Shown here piece by piece: positions 17,164 to 26,336 of a stretch of DNA of 64,000 nt. Positions within the stretch are counted from its first letter, which is position 1. The number at the start of each line of letters is the position of its first letter. The notes under the pieces are model-generated. The model was not told the origin of the DNA. It made no database searches and worked only from the letters and a program-made list of their open reading frames with translations. This DNA comes from Marinobacter sp050379415. Lineage in GTDB: Bacteria; Pseudomonadota; Gammaproteobacteria; Pseudomonadales; Oleiphilaceae. A program made the position numbers and the translations under genes. The DNA is taken from contig NZ_JBNRLS010000004.1 of the NCBI RefSeq assembly GCF_050379415.1, positions 372,001 to 436,000 of the forward strand. The letters run 5' to 3'.

Positions 17164-19809
17164 TCAGCCGGTGTTCCGCATACCGGCCGAGATACCAGCC
17201 ATTGTCACTTTCAGGGCCCGCTCCACCATTTCCGGAACCTCGCCCTTGCCTTCACTCTCCCGGTCGCGCCTCAAAAGCTCAGCCTGGAGGTAATGCAGGG
17301 GGTCGGTATAGGGATTGCGCACTCTCATGGAATGGGCAAAGACCGGCTCCTGCTCCAGCAATGCCTCTTGCTCCTTGAGCTCCAGTACACGCCGAATACA
17401 GCCGGCAAGGCGTTCACGCAGCCCCTCCCCCAGGGTTTGCAATCTGCGGTCCTCGACCAGGGTCTGTTCATAATAGCTGGCAATCCGCAGGTCGGCTTTG
17501 GCCAGCACCATTTCCAGCATATCCACGTAAGTGCGGAAGAACGGCCAGCCCTGCATCATTTCCCGCAGTTCCGGCAGCCGGTTCTCCTGAGCGGCCTCCT
17601 CCAGTGCCACATCGCTGCCGAGCCAGCTTGGCAGCATCAGCCGCATCTGGGTCCAGGCGAAAATCCAGGGAATGGCCCGCAGGCTCTCGACACCGCCGGA
17701 GGGCTTGCGCCTGGCCGGCCGACTGCCCAGGGCCAGCTTGCCAAGCGCCTGTTCCGGTGTCACCTGACGGAAGTAGGGGACAAAGTCGGGATTCTCCCGA
17801 ACCACGTCCCGATAGGCCTCAAGCGACCGTTCAGTCAGCCAGTCCATGGTCTGGCGCCAGCTGTCCTCGGGCTCGGGTGGTGGCGCCAGGGTCGCCTCGA
17901 TCACCGCCGTGCTGTAGAGCGTCAGGCTCTGCACCGCCAGGCGCGGCAGGCCGAACTTGAAGCGGATCATTTCGCCCTGCTCCGTGATCCGGAAACTGCC
18001 GTTCACCGATCCGGGCGGCTGGGACAGAATGGCGCGATTGGCGGGACCACCGCCCCGGCCGACTGTGCCACCACGACCATGAAACAGTGTCAGGTGAACA
18101 CCGTACTGACTGGCCACGTGGGTCAGTTTTTCCTGGGCCTGGTACTGGGCCCAGGCGGCCATCAGCTGGCCGGCATCCTTGGACGAATCGGAATAGCCGA
18201 TCATCACTTCCTGACGCCCCTGGCAGTACTCACGGTACCACTCCACCTCGTACAGGGCAGCCATGGCATCCGGGGCCCCCCGAAGGTCATCCAGGGTTTC
18301 GAACAGGGGCACCACCCGCATCGGAAACTTCATGCCCGCTTCCCGCAATAGCAGGATCACGCTCAGCACGTCGGAGGGCTTGCTGGCCATGGAGATCACA
18401 TAGGAACCAAGTGCTTCGGGCGTCTGTGCTGCCACGACTTCGCAGGTGGCCAGCACTTCCCGGACGTTATCCGATGGCTCCCAGTTCCGGGGTACCAGCG
18501 GCCGGCGACCCTGAAGCTCCTTGACCAGGAAGGCCTGACGCTCGTCCTCGGTCCAGCTGGTGTAGTCGCCGAGGCCAAGGTAGTCGACCATTTCAGCCAC
18601 GGCCTCGGCGTGGCGGGAGGCCTCCTGCCGGATATCCAGGCGGATCAACGGCAGGCCAAAGGTGTGGGCTCGCCGGATGGTATCCAGCAAGGGCCCGTCG
18701 GCAATGGCTTCCAGGCCGCAGTCGATCAGGGAACGGTAGCAGAGCTCCAGAGGCCCGGTGAGGTCCTCGTTTTCGAACAGGATGCCGTCCGCATCCGCCG
18801 CTTGCCCATGCACCTTCGCCTCGGCCCAGTCACGGGTTTTCACCAGCCGTTCCCGTAGTTCCGCCAGCACCTGGCGATAGGGCTCCCGGGACTCGCCGAC
18901 CACTGCTTTCAGTTCGTCACTGGCCTGCCACATGGATAACTCGGCCCGCAGTGACTGGATGTCCCGCAGGAACAGGTCCGCTGCCATCCACCGACCGAGC
19001 AGGAACACCGTGCGGGTCACTTCGTGGGTCACATTCGGGTTACCATCCCGGTCACCCCCCATCCAGGAGGCGATACGGATGGGTGACACCTGAAGCGGCA
19101 AACCCTTGCCAGTGGCATCGGACAGGGAGGTATCAAGACTGCGCAGAAAGTCCGGCAGCGCCTGCCAGAGGCTGTTCTCGATGACGGCAAATCCCCATTT
19201 CGCCTCATCCACCGCCGTCGGCCGCTCATGGCGGATCTCATCAGTGTGCCAGGCTTCGGCAATCAACCGGGACAATCGCGCGACGATCTCGTCCCGTTCT
19301 GCCGGCATGAGATCGTCGTGGTCCAGTTGGGACAGGCAGTCGGACATCTCGTCGTACTTCATGATCAGGGTTCTGCGGGCCACCTCGGTGGGATGGGCGG
19401 TGAGCACGAACTCGATGCGCAGGTCGGCAACCCGGCGGTGCAGCTCCTCCGCGGGCACCCCCCCGGATTTTAGCCGGTCAAACACTTCACCCAGGGATTC
19501 CACCATCAGATCGGACTGGTGCCCACGCTTGCGGCGGATACCATGGTACTGCTCGGCGAGGTTGGCCAGGTTGAGAAACTGGTTGAAGGCCCTTGTGACT
19601 GGCAGCAGCTCATCGTCGCCAAGTTTTCTCAGCAAGCTCACCAGTCGCTGGCCGGAGCCGCTTTCCTGCCGGCGATCGGCTTTCGCCGCCGCCCGGATTT
19701 CCTCGATCAGGTCATAGCAGTGCTGGCCGGGGTAACGCTGGATACTCTGCCCCAGCAGTTCGCCCAGCATGCGTACGTTTTCGCGCAGATCCGGATGTAG
19801 CTCAGTCAC
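17164..19809 (-). CDS. ppc: Phosphoenolpyruvate carboxylase
   Basis: Ppc carboxylates PEP to oxaloacetate to refill the TCA cycle. The 881-residue protein has the catalytic His in VLTAHPTEVARRTL, the GGDRDGNPNVT block, the FHGRGGTVGRGGGP loop, and a terminal GISAGMRNTG that completes the active site. It starts with GTG at 19809 preceded by AAAAGGACG. It runs divergently from a small gene at 19913 and is followed by the YbaK-HDOD gene. Confidence 0.97.
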   Translation of the reverse strand: MTELHPDLRENVRMLGELLGQSIQRYPGQHCYDLIEEIRAAAKADRRQESGSGQRLVSLLRKLGDDELLPVTRAFNQFLNLANLAEQYHGIRRKRGHQSDLMVESLGEVFDRLKSGGVPAEELHRRVADLRIEFVLTAHPTEVARRTLIMKYDEMSDCLSQLDHDDLMPAERDEIVARLSRLIAEAWHTDEIRHERPTAVDEAKWGFAVIENSLWQALPDFLRSLDTSLSDATGKGLPLQVSPIRIASWMGGDRDGNPNVTHEVTRTVFLLGRWMAADLFLRDIQSLRAELSMWQASDELKAVVGESREPYRQVLAELRERLVKTRDWAEAKVHGQAADADGILFENEDLTGPLELCYRSLIDCGLEAIADGPLLDTIRRAHTFGLPLIRLDIRQEASRHAEAVAEMVDYLGLGDYTSWTEDERQAFLVKELQGRRPLVPRNWEPSDNVREVLATCEVVAAQTPEALGSYVISMASKPSDVLSVILLLREAGMKFPMRVVPLFETLDDLRGAPDAMAALYEVEWYREYCQGRQEVMIGYSDSSKDAGQLMAAWAQYQAQEKLTHVASQYGVHLTLFHGRGGTVGRGGGPANRAILSQPPGSVNGSFRITEQGEMIRFKFGLPRLAVQSLTLYSTAVIEATLAPPPEPEDSWRQTMDWLTERSLEAYRDVVRENPDFVPYFRQVTPEQALGKLALGSRPARRKPSGGVESLRAIPWIFAWTQMRLMLPSWLGSDVALEEAAQENRLPELREMMQGWPFFRTYVDMLEMVLAKADLRIASYYEQTLVEDRRLQTLGEGLRERLAGCIRRVLELKEQEALLEQEPVFAHSMRVRNPYTDPLHYLQAELLRRDRESEGKGEVPEMVERALKVTMAGISAGMRNTG

Positions 19810-19826
19810 ATTGACGTCCTTTTGAA

Positions 19827-19856
19827 TTGACGGAGGCGAAGTAAACTTACGATACT
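19827..19856 (+). promoter_or_regulatory. Candidate promoter of the 77-residue small gene
   Basis: TTGACG at 19827-19832 is followed after 18 bases by GATACT at 19851-19856. This gives a predicted start near 19863, about 50 bases before the ATG at 19913. Match quality is moderate (5/6 and 4/6 of the sigma-70 consensus). Confidence 0.4.
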
Positions 19857-19912
19857 AAGAATCAGCCGAGAAAGTCTATTGGCGTAACCGCTTGTGGTCG
19901 CAAGGAGTATTC

Positions 19913-20146
19913 ATGAAAGTAACTGATCTTCCCAAGCACTGGGAGAAGGATAAAGAGCCCGTGGAACGCACCCACGACTACAACCTCCGTTTGCCGCTGG
20001 AGGATGCTGCCAGGATTGCCGCCCTGGCGGAACTGTACCCGGATCGTACCGAGGCCGACATTCTGAATGACATGATCGGCGCTGCTCTGGACGACCTGGT
20101 GCGTCAGAGCCCGATCAAGGACAGGCTGGAAAGCAAGGATAAATAA
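19913..20146 (+). CDS. Small conserved hypothetical protein (77 aa), paralogue of the convergent neighbour
   Basis: AAGGAG at 19902-19907 places the start at ATG 19913, giving 77 residues. The protein is charged and predicted mainly helical: MKVTDLPKHWEKDK, then AALAELYPDRTEADILNDMIGAALDDL. It has no signal or membrane segment. It aligns with the protein encoded at 20224-20568 over almost its whole length: MK-[VI]-x-DL-x3-W-x-K, then LA-x-LYP, then D-[IL]-x2-D-[ML]-I-x-AALD-[DE]-L. The two genes are convergent. I do not recognise a function. Confidence 0.75.
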   Translation: MKVTDLPKHWEKDKEPVERTHDYNLRLPLEDAARIAALAELYPDRTEADILNDMIGAALDDLVRQSPIKDRLESKDK

Positions 20147-20165
20147 ACAGGGGCAGGCAGTTGTG

Positions 20166-20191
20166 CCGGAGTGGCGGGAACACCACTCCGG
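20166..20191. terminator. Inverted repeat between convergent small genes (possible terminator)
   Basis: The arms CCGGAGTGG (20166-20174) and CCACTCCGG (20183-20191) form a perfect 9-bp stem with an 8-base loop. It sits 20 bases after the stop of the plus-strand gene and 33 bases beyond the stop of the minus-strand gene. Neither side has a clear U-tract, so intrinsic termination is only possible, not certain. Confidence 0.45.
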
Positions 20192-20223
20192 AAAAGCAAC
20201 TCAGGCTGGAACTCTTCCCGTGG

Positions 20224-20568
20224 TCAGGCCACAGATTCCAGCTGGCGGGCCTTGAGGCGCTGGATGTGCTTCTGGCTCAGGCTGACAAACTTCGGGGTCA
20301 GCCCCTGATCCTCGTAGATCTCGAACCCATCCTCATCGTAAGCCACCACGCGGGTACCCTGAACATACGGAAAGCTGGTTTCCAGTTCATCCAGGGCTGC
20401 GGAAATGAGATCCCGCATCAGGTCTTGCGGAGACTTCATCGGATAGAGCGCCGCAAGTTTCTCAAGTCGCTTGTGATGCTGGTCAGACAGCGCCATAAAA
20501 TAGGCGTCTCGGGTCAGCCGTCCCCGTGCGTGCTTATCCCAGTAGTTGACCAGATCTTTGATTTTCAT
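20224..20568 (-). CDS. Conserved hypothetical protein (114 aa), paralogue of the convergent neighbour
   Basis: The ATG at 20568 begins MKIKDLVNYWDKHARG, aligning with the start of the protein at 19913-20146. Extra in-frame codons upstream encode an unlike stretch, so I leave them out. The first 66 residues match the paralogue. The C-terminal half, FPYVQGTRVVAYDEDGFEIY then LTPKFVSLSQKHIQRLK, is absent from it. Similar stand-alone proteins occur in Pseudomonas to my recollection, without a known role. It lies 136 bases downstream of mazG on the same strand. Confidence 0.75.
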   Translation of the reverse strand: MKIKDLVNYWDKHARGRLTRDAYFMALSDQHHKRLEKLAALYPMKSPQDLMRDLISAALDELETSFPYVQGTRVVAYDEDGFEIYEDQGLTPKFVSLSQKHIQRLKARQLESVA

Positions 20569-20704
20569 GGTGCCTGCACTCCTGCATCTTATTGATAGCA
20601 TCCGGCGCACTGAAGTCGTGCGTCCGTTACCGGAAGTGTAGACGAAGCCTCGGGTTTGGGAACCACCGGATTGGTAACGGATTGTACTTACCGGAGACAG
20701 GTCC

Positions 20705-21556
20705 TCAGTGCCCGGAGCGATCCTTCTCGACGCCTTTTACCGCCTGCCAGATGGCATCCAGCGCCTCGAGGGACTCCTCGTCCATGTCGCGACCCTCCTG
20801 CGCCAGCACCTGCTCGATGGCCCGGAACCGGGACTCGAATTTATGATTGGTGCGTTTGAGGGCCTGCTCCGGATTTACCTTCATGAACCGTGCCAGGTTG
20901 ACGCAGACAAAGAGCAGGTCCCCCAGTTCATCCTCGACAGCATCACGATCACCGGTACCAGTCTCGGCGTCCTGCCAGGCTTCCTTGAGTTCATCGATTT
21001 CCTCGTGGAGCTTGTCAAACACCGGCGAGATGTCCGGCCAGTCAAAACCGTGGCGGGCGGCCCGACGCTGGAGCTTCTCTGCCCGGGCCATGGCCGGCAG
21101 GGTGCGGGCGATGCCGTCCAGGCGACTGACCGACTCCCCGGTCTCGGGCTTGTCGGCACGCTCTTCGGCCTTGATGCGCTCCCAGCTTTCCTTGATCCAG
21201 GCTTCACCGGGCCGGTTATCGGGGTCAATGCGGCTCTCCAGTGTGCCCTCGGGAAAGACATGGGGGTGACGCCTTACCAGCTTGCGCACCAGGTGATCGA
21301 CAATGGCATCGAAATCGAAGTGGCCGTCCTCCCGCCCGAGCTGGGCATAGAAGATGACCTGGAACAGCAGGTCGCCCAGCTCGTCCTTCAGGTGGGGGTA
21401 GTCACCACGTTCGATGGCATCTGCCACCTCGTAGGCCTCTTCGATGGTGTGCGGTACGATGGTGCCGTAGGTCTGCTTTGTGTCCCACGGGCAACCGGTT
21501 TCGGGGTCCCGTAGACGGGCCATCAGCGTCTTGAGATCGTCAATGGTGTAGCTCAT
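20705..21556 (-). CDS. mazG: Nucleoside triphosphate pyrophosphohydrolase MazG
   Basis: MazG hydrolyses (d)NTPs to monophosphates and can influence ppGpp levels. The 283-residue protein starts with the MazG signature RLRDPETGCPWDTKQTY and has the metal-binding motif EEAYEV..LKDELGDLLFQV. A second such repeat, DELGDLLFVCVNLARFMKVNPE, lies near residue 215, as in the full-length two-repeat enzyme. It overlaps the relA stop by 4 bases (ATGA), so the two are translationally coupled. Confidence 0.96.
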   Translation of the reverse strand: MSYTIDDLKTLMARLRDPETGCPWDTKQTYGTIVPHTIEEAYEVADAIERGDYPHLKDELGDLLFQVIFYAQLGREDGHFDFDAIVDHLVRKLVRRHPHVFPEGTLESRIDPDNRPGEAWIKESWERIKAEERADKPETGESVSRLDGIARTLPAMARAEKLQRRAARHGFDWPDISPVFDKLHEEIDELKEAWQDAETGTGDRDAVEDELGDLLFVCVNLARFMKVNPEQALKRTNHKFESRFRAIEQVLAQEGRDMDEESLEALDAIWQAVKGVEKDRSGH

Positions 21557-23790
21557 CCGCGCTTGCGCCTCACGTCGATGATGTTTGGCAGGTTACGGAT
21601 CTGCGCCAGCAACCGCGCCAGCTGCTCCAGACTGGAGATTTCCACGGTAACGGTCATGGTCGCGGTATTCTCGTCCTTGTTGGTCTGGGTATTCAATGCC
21701 AGCACATCGCTCTTGGAGGCAGAGAGTACCTGGGTGATGTCCCGCAGCAATCCCGAACGGTCGTAGGCCTCAATCTCGATATCCACCGGATAGACCGCCG
21801 CCGGTTTGCCGCCCCAGTTCACCTCGATGATCCGGTTCGGCTCGAACTCCCGGAGATTGAGGAAGGTCAGGCAATCCTGGCGATGCACGGTCACCCCCCG
21901 CCCCACCGTGATATAACCACCAATGGCATCCCCGGGCAGGGGCTTACAGCATTTCGCCACCTGGGTCTTGAGCTTGCCCACCCCGAGAATCTGGATATCC
22001 GATTCGGTGTCGTAGGGCTTTCTGCGCTGGGTGGTCAGCTTCAGGCCCAGTTGGGCGGACCGGGGCTCCAGCATCTGCTGCGCCACATTGGCCACGTGGG
22101 TCGGGCGCAAATCCCCGGCCCCGACTGCCGCGAACATGTCGGCGGAGCTATGGCAGTTCACTTTCCGGGCCAGCTCCTCCAGATCCACGTCATACAGGGA
22201 CAGGCGCTTGAACTCGTCCTCCAGGATGGCGCGACCGTCGATAATATTGCGGTCCCGGTCCTGCTGTTTGAACCAGTGCGTCACCTTGGCCCGGGCCCGG
22301 GAGGTCTGGATATAGCCAAGGCTCGGGTTCAGCCAGTCACGGCTCGGCGCCGGGTTGTTGGAGGTGAGGATAAATACCTGATCCCCGGTCTTCAGCGGAT
22401 AGGTCAGCGGGACAATCCGGCTGTTGACCCTGGCACCCCGGCAGGCATGGCCAATTTCGGTATGCACCCGATAGGCGAAATCCACCGGCGTCGCGCCCTG
22501 TGGCAGGTCGACCACGTGACCTTCCGGGGTGAACACATACACCCGGTCCGAAGCCACATCGGACTTCAGGTGATCGGCCAGACCGGACAGATCGCCCAGC
22601 TCTTCCTGCCACTCCAGCACCTGGCGCAGCCAGTTGATCTTGGCGTCGTAACCGGTGGACTTGTTGTGCTTGTCGGTACCTTTGTACAGCCAGTGGGCAC
22701 AGACCCCCAGTTCCGCTTCCTGATGCATCTTGTGGGTCCGGATCTGCACTTCCATGACCTTGCCCTCGGGCCCGATCACCGCAGTATGGAGCGACTGGTA
22801 GCCGTTCTCTTTCGGATTGGCGATGTAGTCGTCGAATTCGTTGGGAATGTGGCGCCAGAGCGAATGCACGATCCCCAGCGCGGCATAGCAGTCCCGCACC
22901 TCGGGCACCAGGATACGTACGGCGCGCACGTCATAGACCTGGGAAAAGTCGATGCCCTTGCGGCGCATCTTCCGCCAGATGCTGTAGATGTGCTTGGCCC
23001 GGCCGGAGAGCTCGCCCTCGATGCCGGAGGCCCGAAGCTCCGTCTGCAGGGTTTCGATCACCCGGCGGATGTAGCCCTCCCGATCGAGGCGTTTCTCGTC
23101 CAGGAGCTTGGCAATCTTTTTGTAGGCGGATTCGTGGAGGTAACGGAAGGACAGATCCTCCAGCTCCCACTTGATGTGACCGATACCGAGGCGGTGTGCC
23201 AGGGGCGCGTAGATGTCGAAAACTTCCCGGGCGACCCGCATGCGTTTCTCTTCCGGCGCGTTCTTGACCGCCCGGATGGCACAGGTCCGCTCTGCCAGCT
23301 TGATCAGGGCCACACGCACGTCATCGATCATGGTGACCAACATCTTGCGCACGTTATCCAGCTGGCCCTCACTCTGGCCCAGCACATTACCCTTGAGCGG
23401 GTGGTGGATGGAGGAGATTGCCGCCATCTGCTGGACACCGTTGATCAGCCCCGCCACTTCATCGCCAAATTCCTTGCGGATTTCCTCCAGCGGTACCCGC
23501 TCCTCGCGCACTGCCCGGTAGAGGATGGCGGCGACCAGACTGGCCTGATCCAGGTGCAGCTCCGCCAGCACCTGGGCCATCTCCAGTCCGATCCGGAAAC
23601 TGCTGGAGCCTGGCGCCCACAGCCGGTCTTCCCGGAAGGCCTGCAGATCGATCTCGGCCGATTTCTCACAGGCCCGGCGGAACTGGTCAACGTCTTCGAG
23701 ATGGGTTTGCGAGGCGATGTGGCTGACGCACCGTTCGATGTCGACTTCGCCGTCACCCGTTACAGCATAATCTTCGCGAACTTTTACCAT
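21553..23790 (-). CDS. relA: GTP pyrophosphokinase (ppGpp synthetase I)
   Basis: RelA makes (p)ppGpp on stalled ribosomes during amino acid starvation. Starting at ATG 23790 (MVKVREDY) gives 745 residues, like E. coli RelA (744) and with a similar N-terminus. An upstream in-frame ATG at 23826 would add 12 residues without known counterparts. The pseudo-hydrolase domain has AILYRAVREERV in place of the catalytic HD motif, as expected for RelA rather than SpoT. Then come the synthetase domain (YDVRAVRILVPEVRDCYAALG; NGYQSLHTAVIGPEGK), TGS (VYVFTPEGHVVDLPQGATPVDFAYRVH), a Cys-containing conserved region, and a C-terminal ACT domain. It sits in cysM-rlmD-relA-mazG. Confidence 0.96.
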   Translation of the reverse strand: MVKVREDYAVTGDGEVDIERCVSHIASQTHLEDVDQFRRACEKSAEIDLQAFREDRLWAPGSSSFRIGLEMAQVLAELHLDQASLVAAILYRAVREERVPLEEIRKEFGDEVAGLINGVQQMAAISSIHHPLKGNVLGQSEGQLDNVRKMLVTMIDDVRVALIKLAERTCAIRAVKNAPEEKRMRVAREVFDIYAPLAHRLGIGHIKWELEDLSFRYLHESAYKKIAKLLDEKRLDREGYIRRVIETLQTELRASGIEGELSGRAKHIYSIWRKMRRKGIDFSQVYDVRAVRILVPEVRDCYAALGIVHSLWRHIPNEFDDYIANPKENGYQSLHTAVIGPEGKVMEVQIRTHKMHQEAELGVCAHWLYKGTDKHNKSTGYDAKINWLRQVLEWQEELGDLSGLADHLKSDVASDRVYVFTPEGHVVDLPQGATPVDFAYRVHTEIGHACRGARVNSRIVPLTYPLKTGDQVFILTSNNPAPSRDWLNPSLGYIQTSRARAKVTHWFKQQDRDRNIIDGRAILEDEFKRLSLYDVDLEELARKVNCHSSADMFAAVGAGDLRPTHVANVAQQMLEPRSAQLGLKLTTQRRKPYDTESDIQILGVGKLKTQVAKCCKPLPGDAIGGYITVGRGVTVHRQDCLTFLNLREFEPNRIIEVNWGGKPAAVYPVDIEIEAYDRSGLLRDITQVLSASKSDVLALNTQTNKDENTATMTVTVEISSLEQLARLLAQIRNLPNIIDVRRKRG

Positions 23791-23848
23791 ATCGGTCTTG
23801 TTGTTCCTGTTCGTTGTCGCGGACATCCCTGCCCGCGCTCAATCCTGT

Positions 23849-25198
23849 TCAGCGATCGGCCCGCTCGAACAGGGCGATAGACTCCACATGGGTGGTGTGC
23901 GGGAACATGTCCATCACACCGGCGCGTACCAGGCGGTAGCCATTGCGTACCATGACGCCCGCATCCCGGGCCAGGGTTGCCGGGTTGCAGGAGACATAGA
24001 CAATTCGACGGGCGCCGAACGCCGTCAGATATTTGCAGATCTCCTCCGCACCGGAGCGGGGCGGATCGATCAGGACCTTGTCAAAGCCCTCTTTTGCCCA
24101 GGACTGACCGGTAAAATCGCCATGCAGGTCCGCGCCGTGGAAAGTCGCGTTGTCCAGGCCATTGCGTTCGGCATTCTCCCGGCCGCGCACCACCATGGCC
24201 TCGTCACCCTCGACGCCGACGACCTGGCCACCACGACGGGCCAGCGGCAGGGTGAAATTGCCCAGCCCGCAGAACAGGTCCAGCACGCGCTCGCCCGGCT
24301 GGACATCCAGCCACTCCACGGCACGGTGTACCATGCTTCGATTAATCCCTGCATTGACCTGGGTAAAGTCCATGGGATGAAACTGCATGGTCAGATCGAA
24401 CTCGTCCAGGCGGTAACTCAGCCGCTCATCGTCCCGACCCGCCGATTCCGGCCAGATCCGGTGCACGGTATCCGGTCCCTTGGGCTGCAGGTAGATATGC
24501 AAGTCATGGGCCTGGCCAAAGGCGATGAGCTTTTCCCGGTCCCCGGCACTGAGTTCATCCATGTTGCGAAACACCATGACTGCCATGTCGTCACCGCAGG
24601 CCACCTCGACCTGGGGAATACGGTCGAAGGCATCCATGCTGTGCAGCAGCTCGCGCAGCGGCAGAATGCGCTCGCCGATGCGCGGATCCATAACCACACA
24701 ACGGTCAATATCGGTCAGGAAGCTGTTGCGCTTCTCCCGGAACCCCACCAGCACGGACTCCCGGGCCTTGACGAACCGGACTCCCAGGCGGGCCTTGCGC
24801 CGGTAGCCGAGGCTGGCCCCGGAACGCATGGGCGCCACCCATTCTTCCGGTTCGATGCCCCCGAAATGAGCAAAATGCTGGCGCAGGGTGTCTTCCTTGA
24901 ACCGGATCTGGGCATCGCCGCTCATGTGCTGCAGACTGCAGCCGCCGCAAAGGTCGGCAAACTCACAGGGAGTCTTCTGGCGCTCGGATGACGCTTCCAG
25001 CACCTCCAGCGTGCGCAGCTCGTCGAATTTGCTGCGCGTGGAAACCATCTTCGCCATCACTGTCTCGCCGGGCAGCGCGCCGTCGACGAACTGGGTCTTG
25101 CCGTCATTACGGGCAATGCCCCGGCCGTCGTGGCTCAGGGACTCAATCACACAGCGCACGGGCTCCTTGGGCAGAGCCTTCCTGCGTCTTCTACTCAT
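23849..25198 (-). CDS. rlmD: 23S rRNA (uracil-1939-C5)-methyltransferase
   Basis: RlmD methylates U1939 of 23S rRNA using SAM. The 449-residue protein has an N-terminal TRAM domain (VIESLSHDGRGIAR). The 4Fe-4S ligands include CEFADLCGGCSLQHM. SAM motif VLDLFCGLGNFTLPLA and the nucleophile motif YVSCNPATLARD with catalytic Cys complete the family set. Length is normal. It lies 24 bases downstream of cysM and 58 bases upstream of relA. Confidence 0.96.
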   Translation of the reverse strand: MSRRRRKALPKEPVRCVIESLSHDGRGIARNDGKTQFVDGALPGETVMAKMVSTRSKFDELRTLEVLEASSERQKTPCEFADLCGGCSLQHMSGDAQIRFKEDTLRQHFAHFGGIEPEEWVAPMRSGASLGYRRKARLGVRFVKARESVLVGFREKRNSFLTDIDRCVVMDPRIGERILPLRELLHSMDAFDRIPQVEVACGDDMAVMVFRNMDELSAGDREKLIAFGQAHDLHIYLQPKGPDTVHRIWPESAGRDDERLSYRLDEFDLTMQFHPMDFTQVNAGINRSMVHRAVEWLDVQPGERVLDLFCGLGNFTLPLARRGGQVVGVEGDEAMVVRGRENAERNGLDNATFHGADLHGDFTGQSWAKEGFDKVLIDPPRSGAEEICKYLTAFGARRIVYVSCNPATLARDAGVMVRNGYRLVRAGVMDMFPHTTHVESIALFERADR

Positions 25199-25221
25199 AC
25201 TGAAATCTCTTACTGGCTGGT

Positions 25222-26115
25222 TCAGGCGCCGGGAAAGACACCTGTTGACAGGTAACGGTCACCGCGATCACAGATAATGGCCACGATCACGGCGTTTTCA
25301 ACCTGCTCTGACAACTTCAGGGCCGCTGCGATCGAGCCACCGGAGGACACCCCACAGAAAATGCCCTCCCGGGCTGCCAGAGCACGCATGGTGTCCTCGG
25401 CTTCTTCCTGCCCGATATCGAGCACCTGGTCCACGCGACTGGCATCGTAGATCTTCGGCAGGTATTCCTCGGGCCAGCGACGAATACCGGGAATGGAAGC
25501 GCCTTCCTTAGGCTGCAGACCGATAATCCGGATGTCGGGGTTACGTTCCTTGAGATAGCAGGAAACGCCCATAATGGTTCCGGTGGTACCCATGGAGCTG
25601 ACAAAGTGAGTCACGCGCCCTTCGGTCTGCTCCCAGATCTCCGGGCCGGTTGTGCGGTAGTGGGCCAGCGGATTGTCGGGGTTGCTGAACTGGTCCAGCA
25701 CCTTGCCCTTGCCTTCGGCTTCCATCGCCAGGGCCAGGTCGCGGGCCGCTTCCATACCCTCTTCCTTGCTGACGGTAATGATTTCGGCACCGTAGGCACG
25801 CATCGAGGCCCGCCGTTCCTCGCTCATGTTGGCCGGCATGATCAGCACCATGCGGTAGCCCTTGATCGCCGCCGCCATGGCCAGGGCGATTCCGGTGTTG
25901 CCACTGGTGGCCTCAATCAGGGTATCCCCGGGTTTGATCTCGCCACGGCGCTCGGCCTCCTGGATCATGCTGATTGCCGGCCGGTCCTTCACCGAGCCGG
26001 CAGGGTTGTTGCCCTCAAGCTTGGCCAGGATGACATTGCTGGTGTCGCCCGGCAGGCGCTGAAGGCGGACCAACGGGGTATGGCCAACATAATCTTCAAT
26101 GGTGGGGAAATTCAT
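25222..26115 (-). CDS. cysM: Cysteine synthase B
   Basis: CysM makes cysteine from O-acetylserine and sulfide or thiosulfate, using PLP. The 297-residue protein has the PLP lysine in NPAGSVKDRPA, the substrate loop EATSGNTGIALAM and the phosphate-binding SSMGTTGTIMG. The short length and CysM-like RRWPEEYLPKIYD favour CysM over CysK. It leads the cysM-rlmD-relA-mazG group and is divergent from gacS, an arrangement also seen in Pseudomonas. Confidence 0.95.
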   Translation of the reverse strand: MNFPTIEDYVGHTPLVRLQRLPGDTSNVILAKLEGNNPAGSVKDRPAISMIQEAERRGEIKPGDTLIEATSGNTGIALAMAAAIKGYRMVLIMPANMSEERRASMRAYGAEIITVSKEEGMEAARDLALAMEAEGKGKVLDQFSNPDNPLAHYRTTGPEIWEQTEGRVTHFVSSMGTTGTIMGVSCYLKERNPDIRIIGLQPKEGASIPGIRRWPEEYLPKIYDASRVDQVLDIGQEEAEDTMRALAAREGIFCGVSSGGSIAAALKLSEQVENAVIVAIICDRGDRYLSTGVFPGA

Positions 26116-26147
26116 AATAAAACCCTGTGGTACACTTTTGGCTCCGA

Positions 26148-26177
26148 ATCATACGCGTTATGGCCCCGGCATCCCAA
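26148..26177 (-). promoter_or_regulatory. Candidate promoter of cysM operon
   Basis: On the minus strand TTGGGA (26172-26177) and TATGAT (26148-26153) are separated by 18 bases, 4/6 and 5/6 matches to sigma-70. The position, about 30 bases before the cysM ATG, is suitable. No regulator site is evident. Confidence 0.4.
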
Positions 26178-26336
26178 TACAGCTTCTCGCTATATCCATG
26201 ACCGGCGGCTATAACCTGTACTTTTTCTGCCTGGTCCGGGACAGATACCACAGTCAGTCCCGGCCGGATCATCTATTCTGACAGGGAAGTAACTGCGGGT
26301 TCATTCCCGAAGCAGGGCAATTTTCAGGAAAATCGT

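Noticed and set aside
23791..23826. Longer relA start at 23826
   Set aside because: Starting at 23790 gives the family length and the usual MV-x-VR N-terminus.
21883..23880. 665-codon plus-strand open frame
   Set aside because: It is wholly antisense to relA, has no family resemblance, and arises from codon bias in GC-rich DNA.
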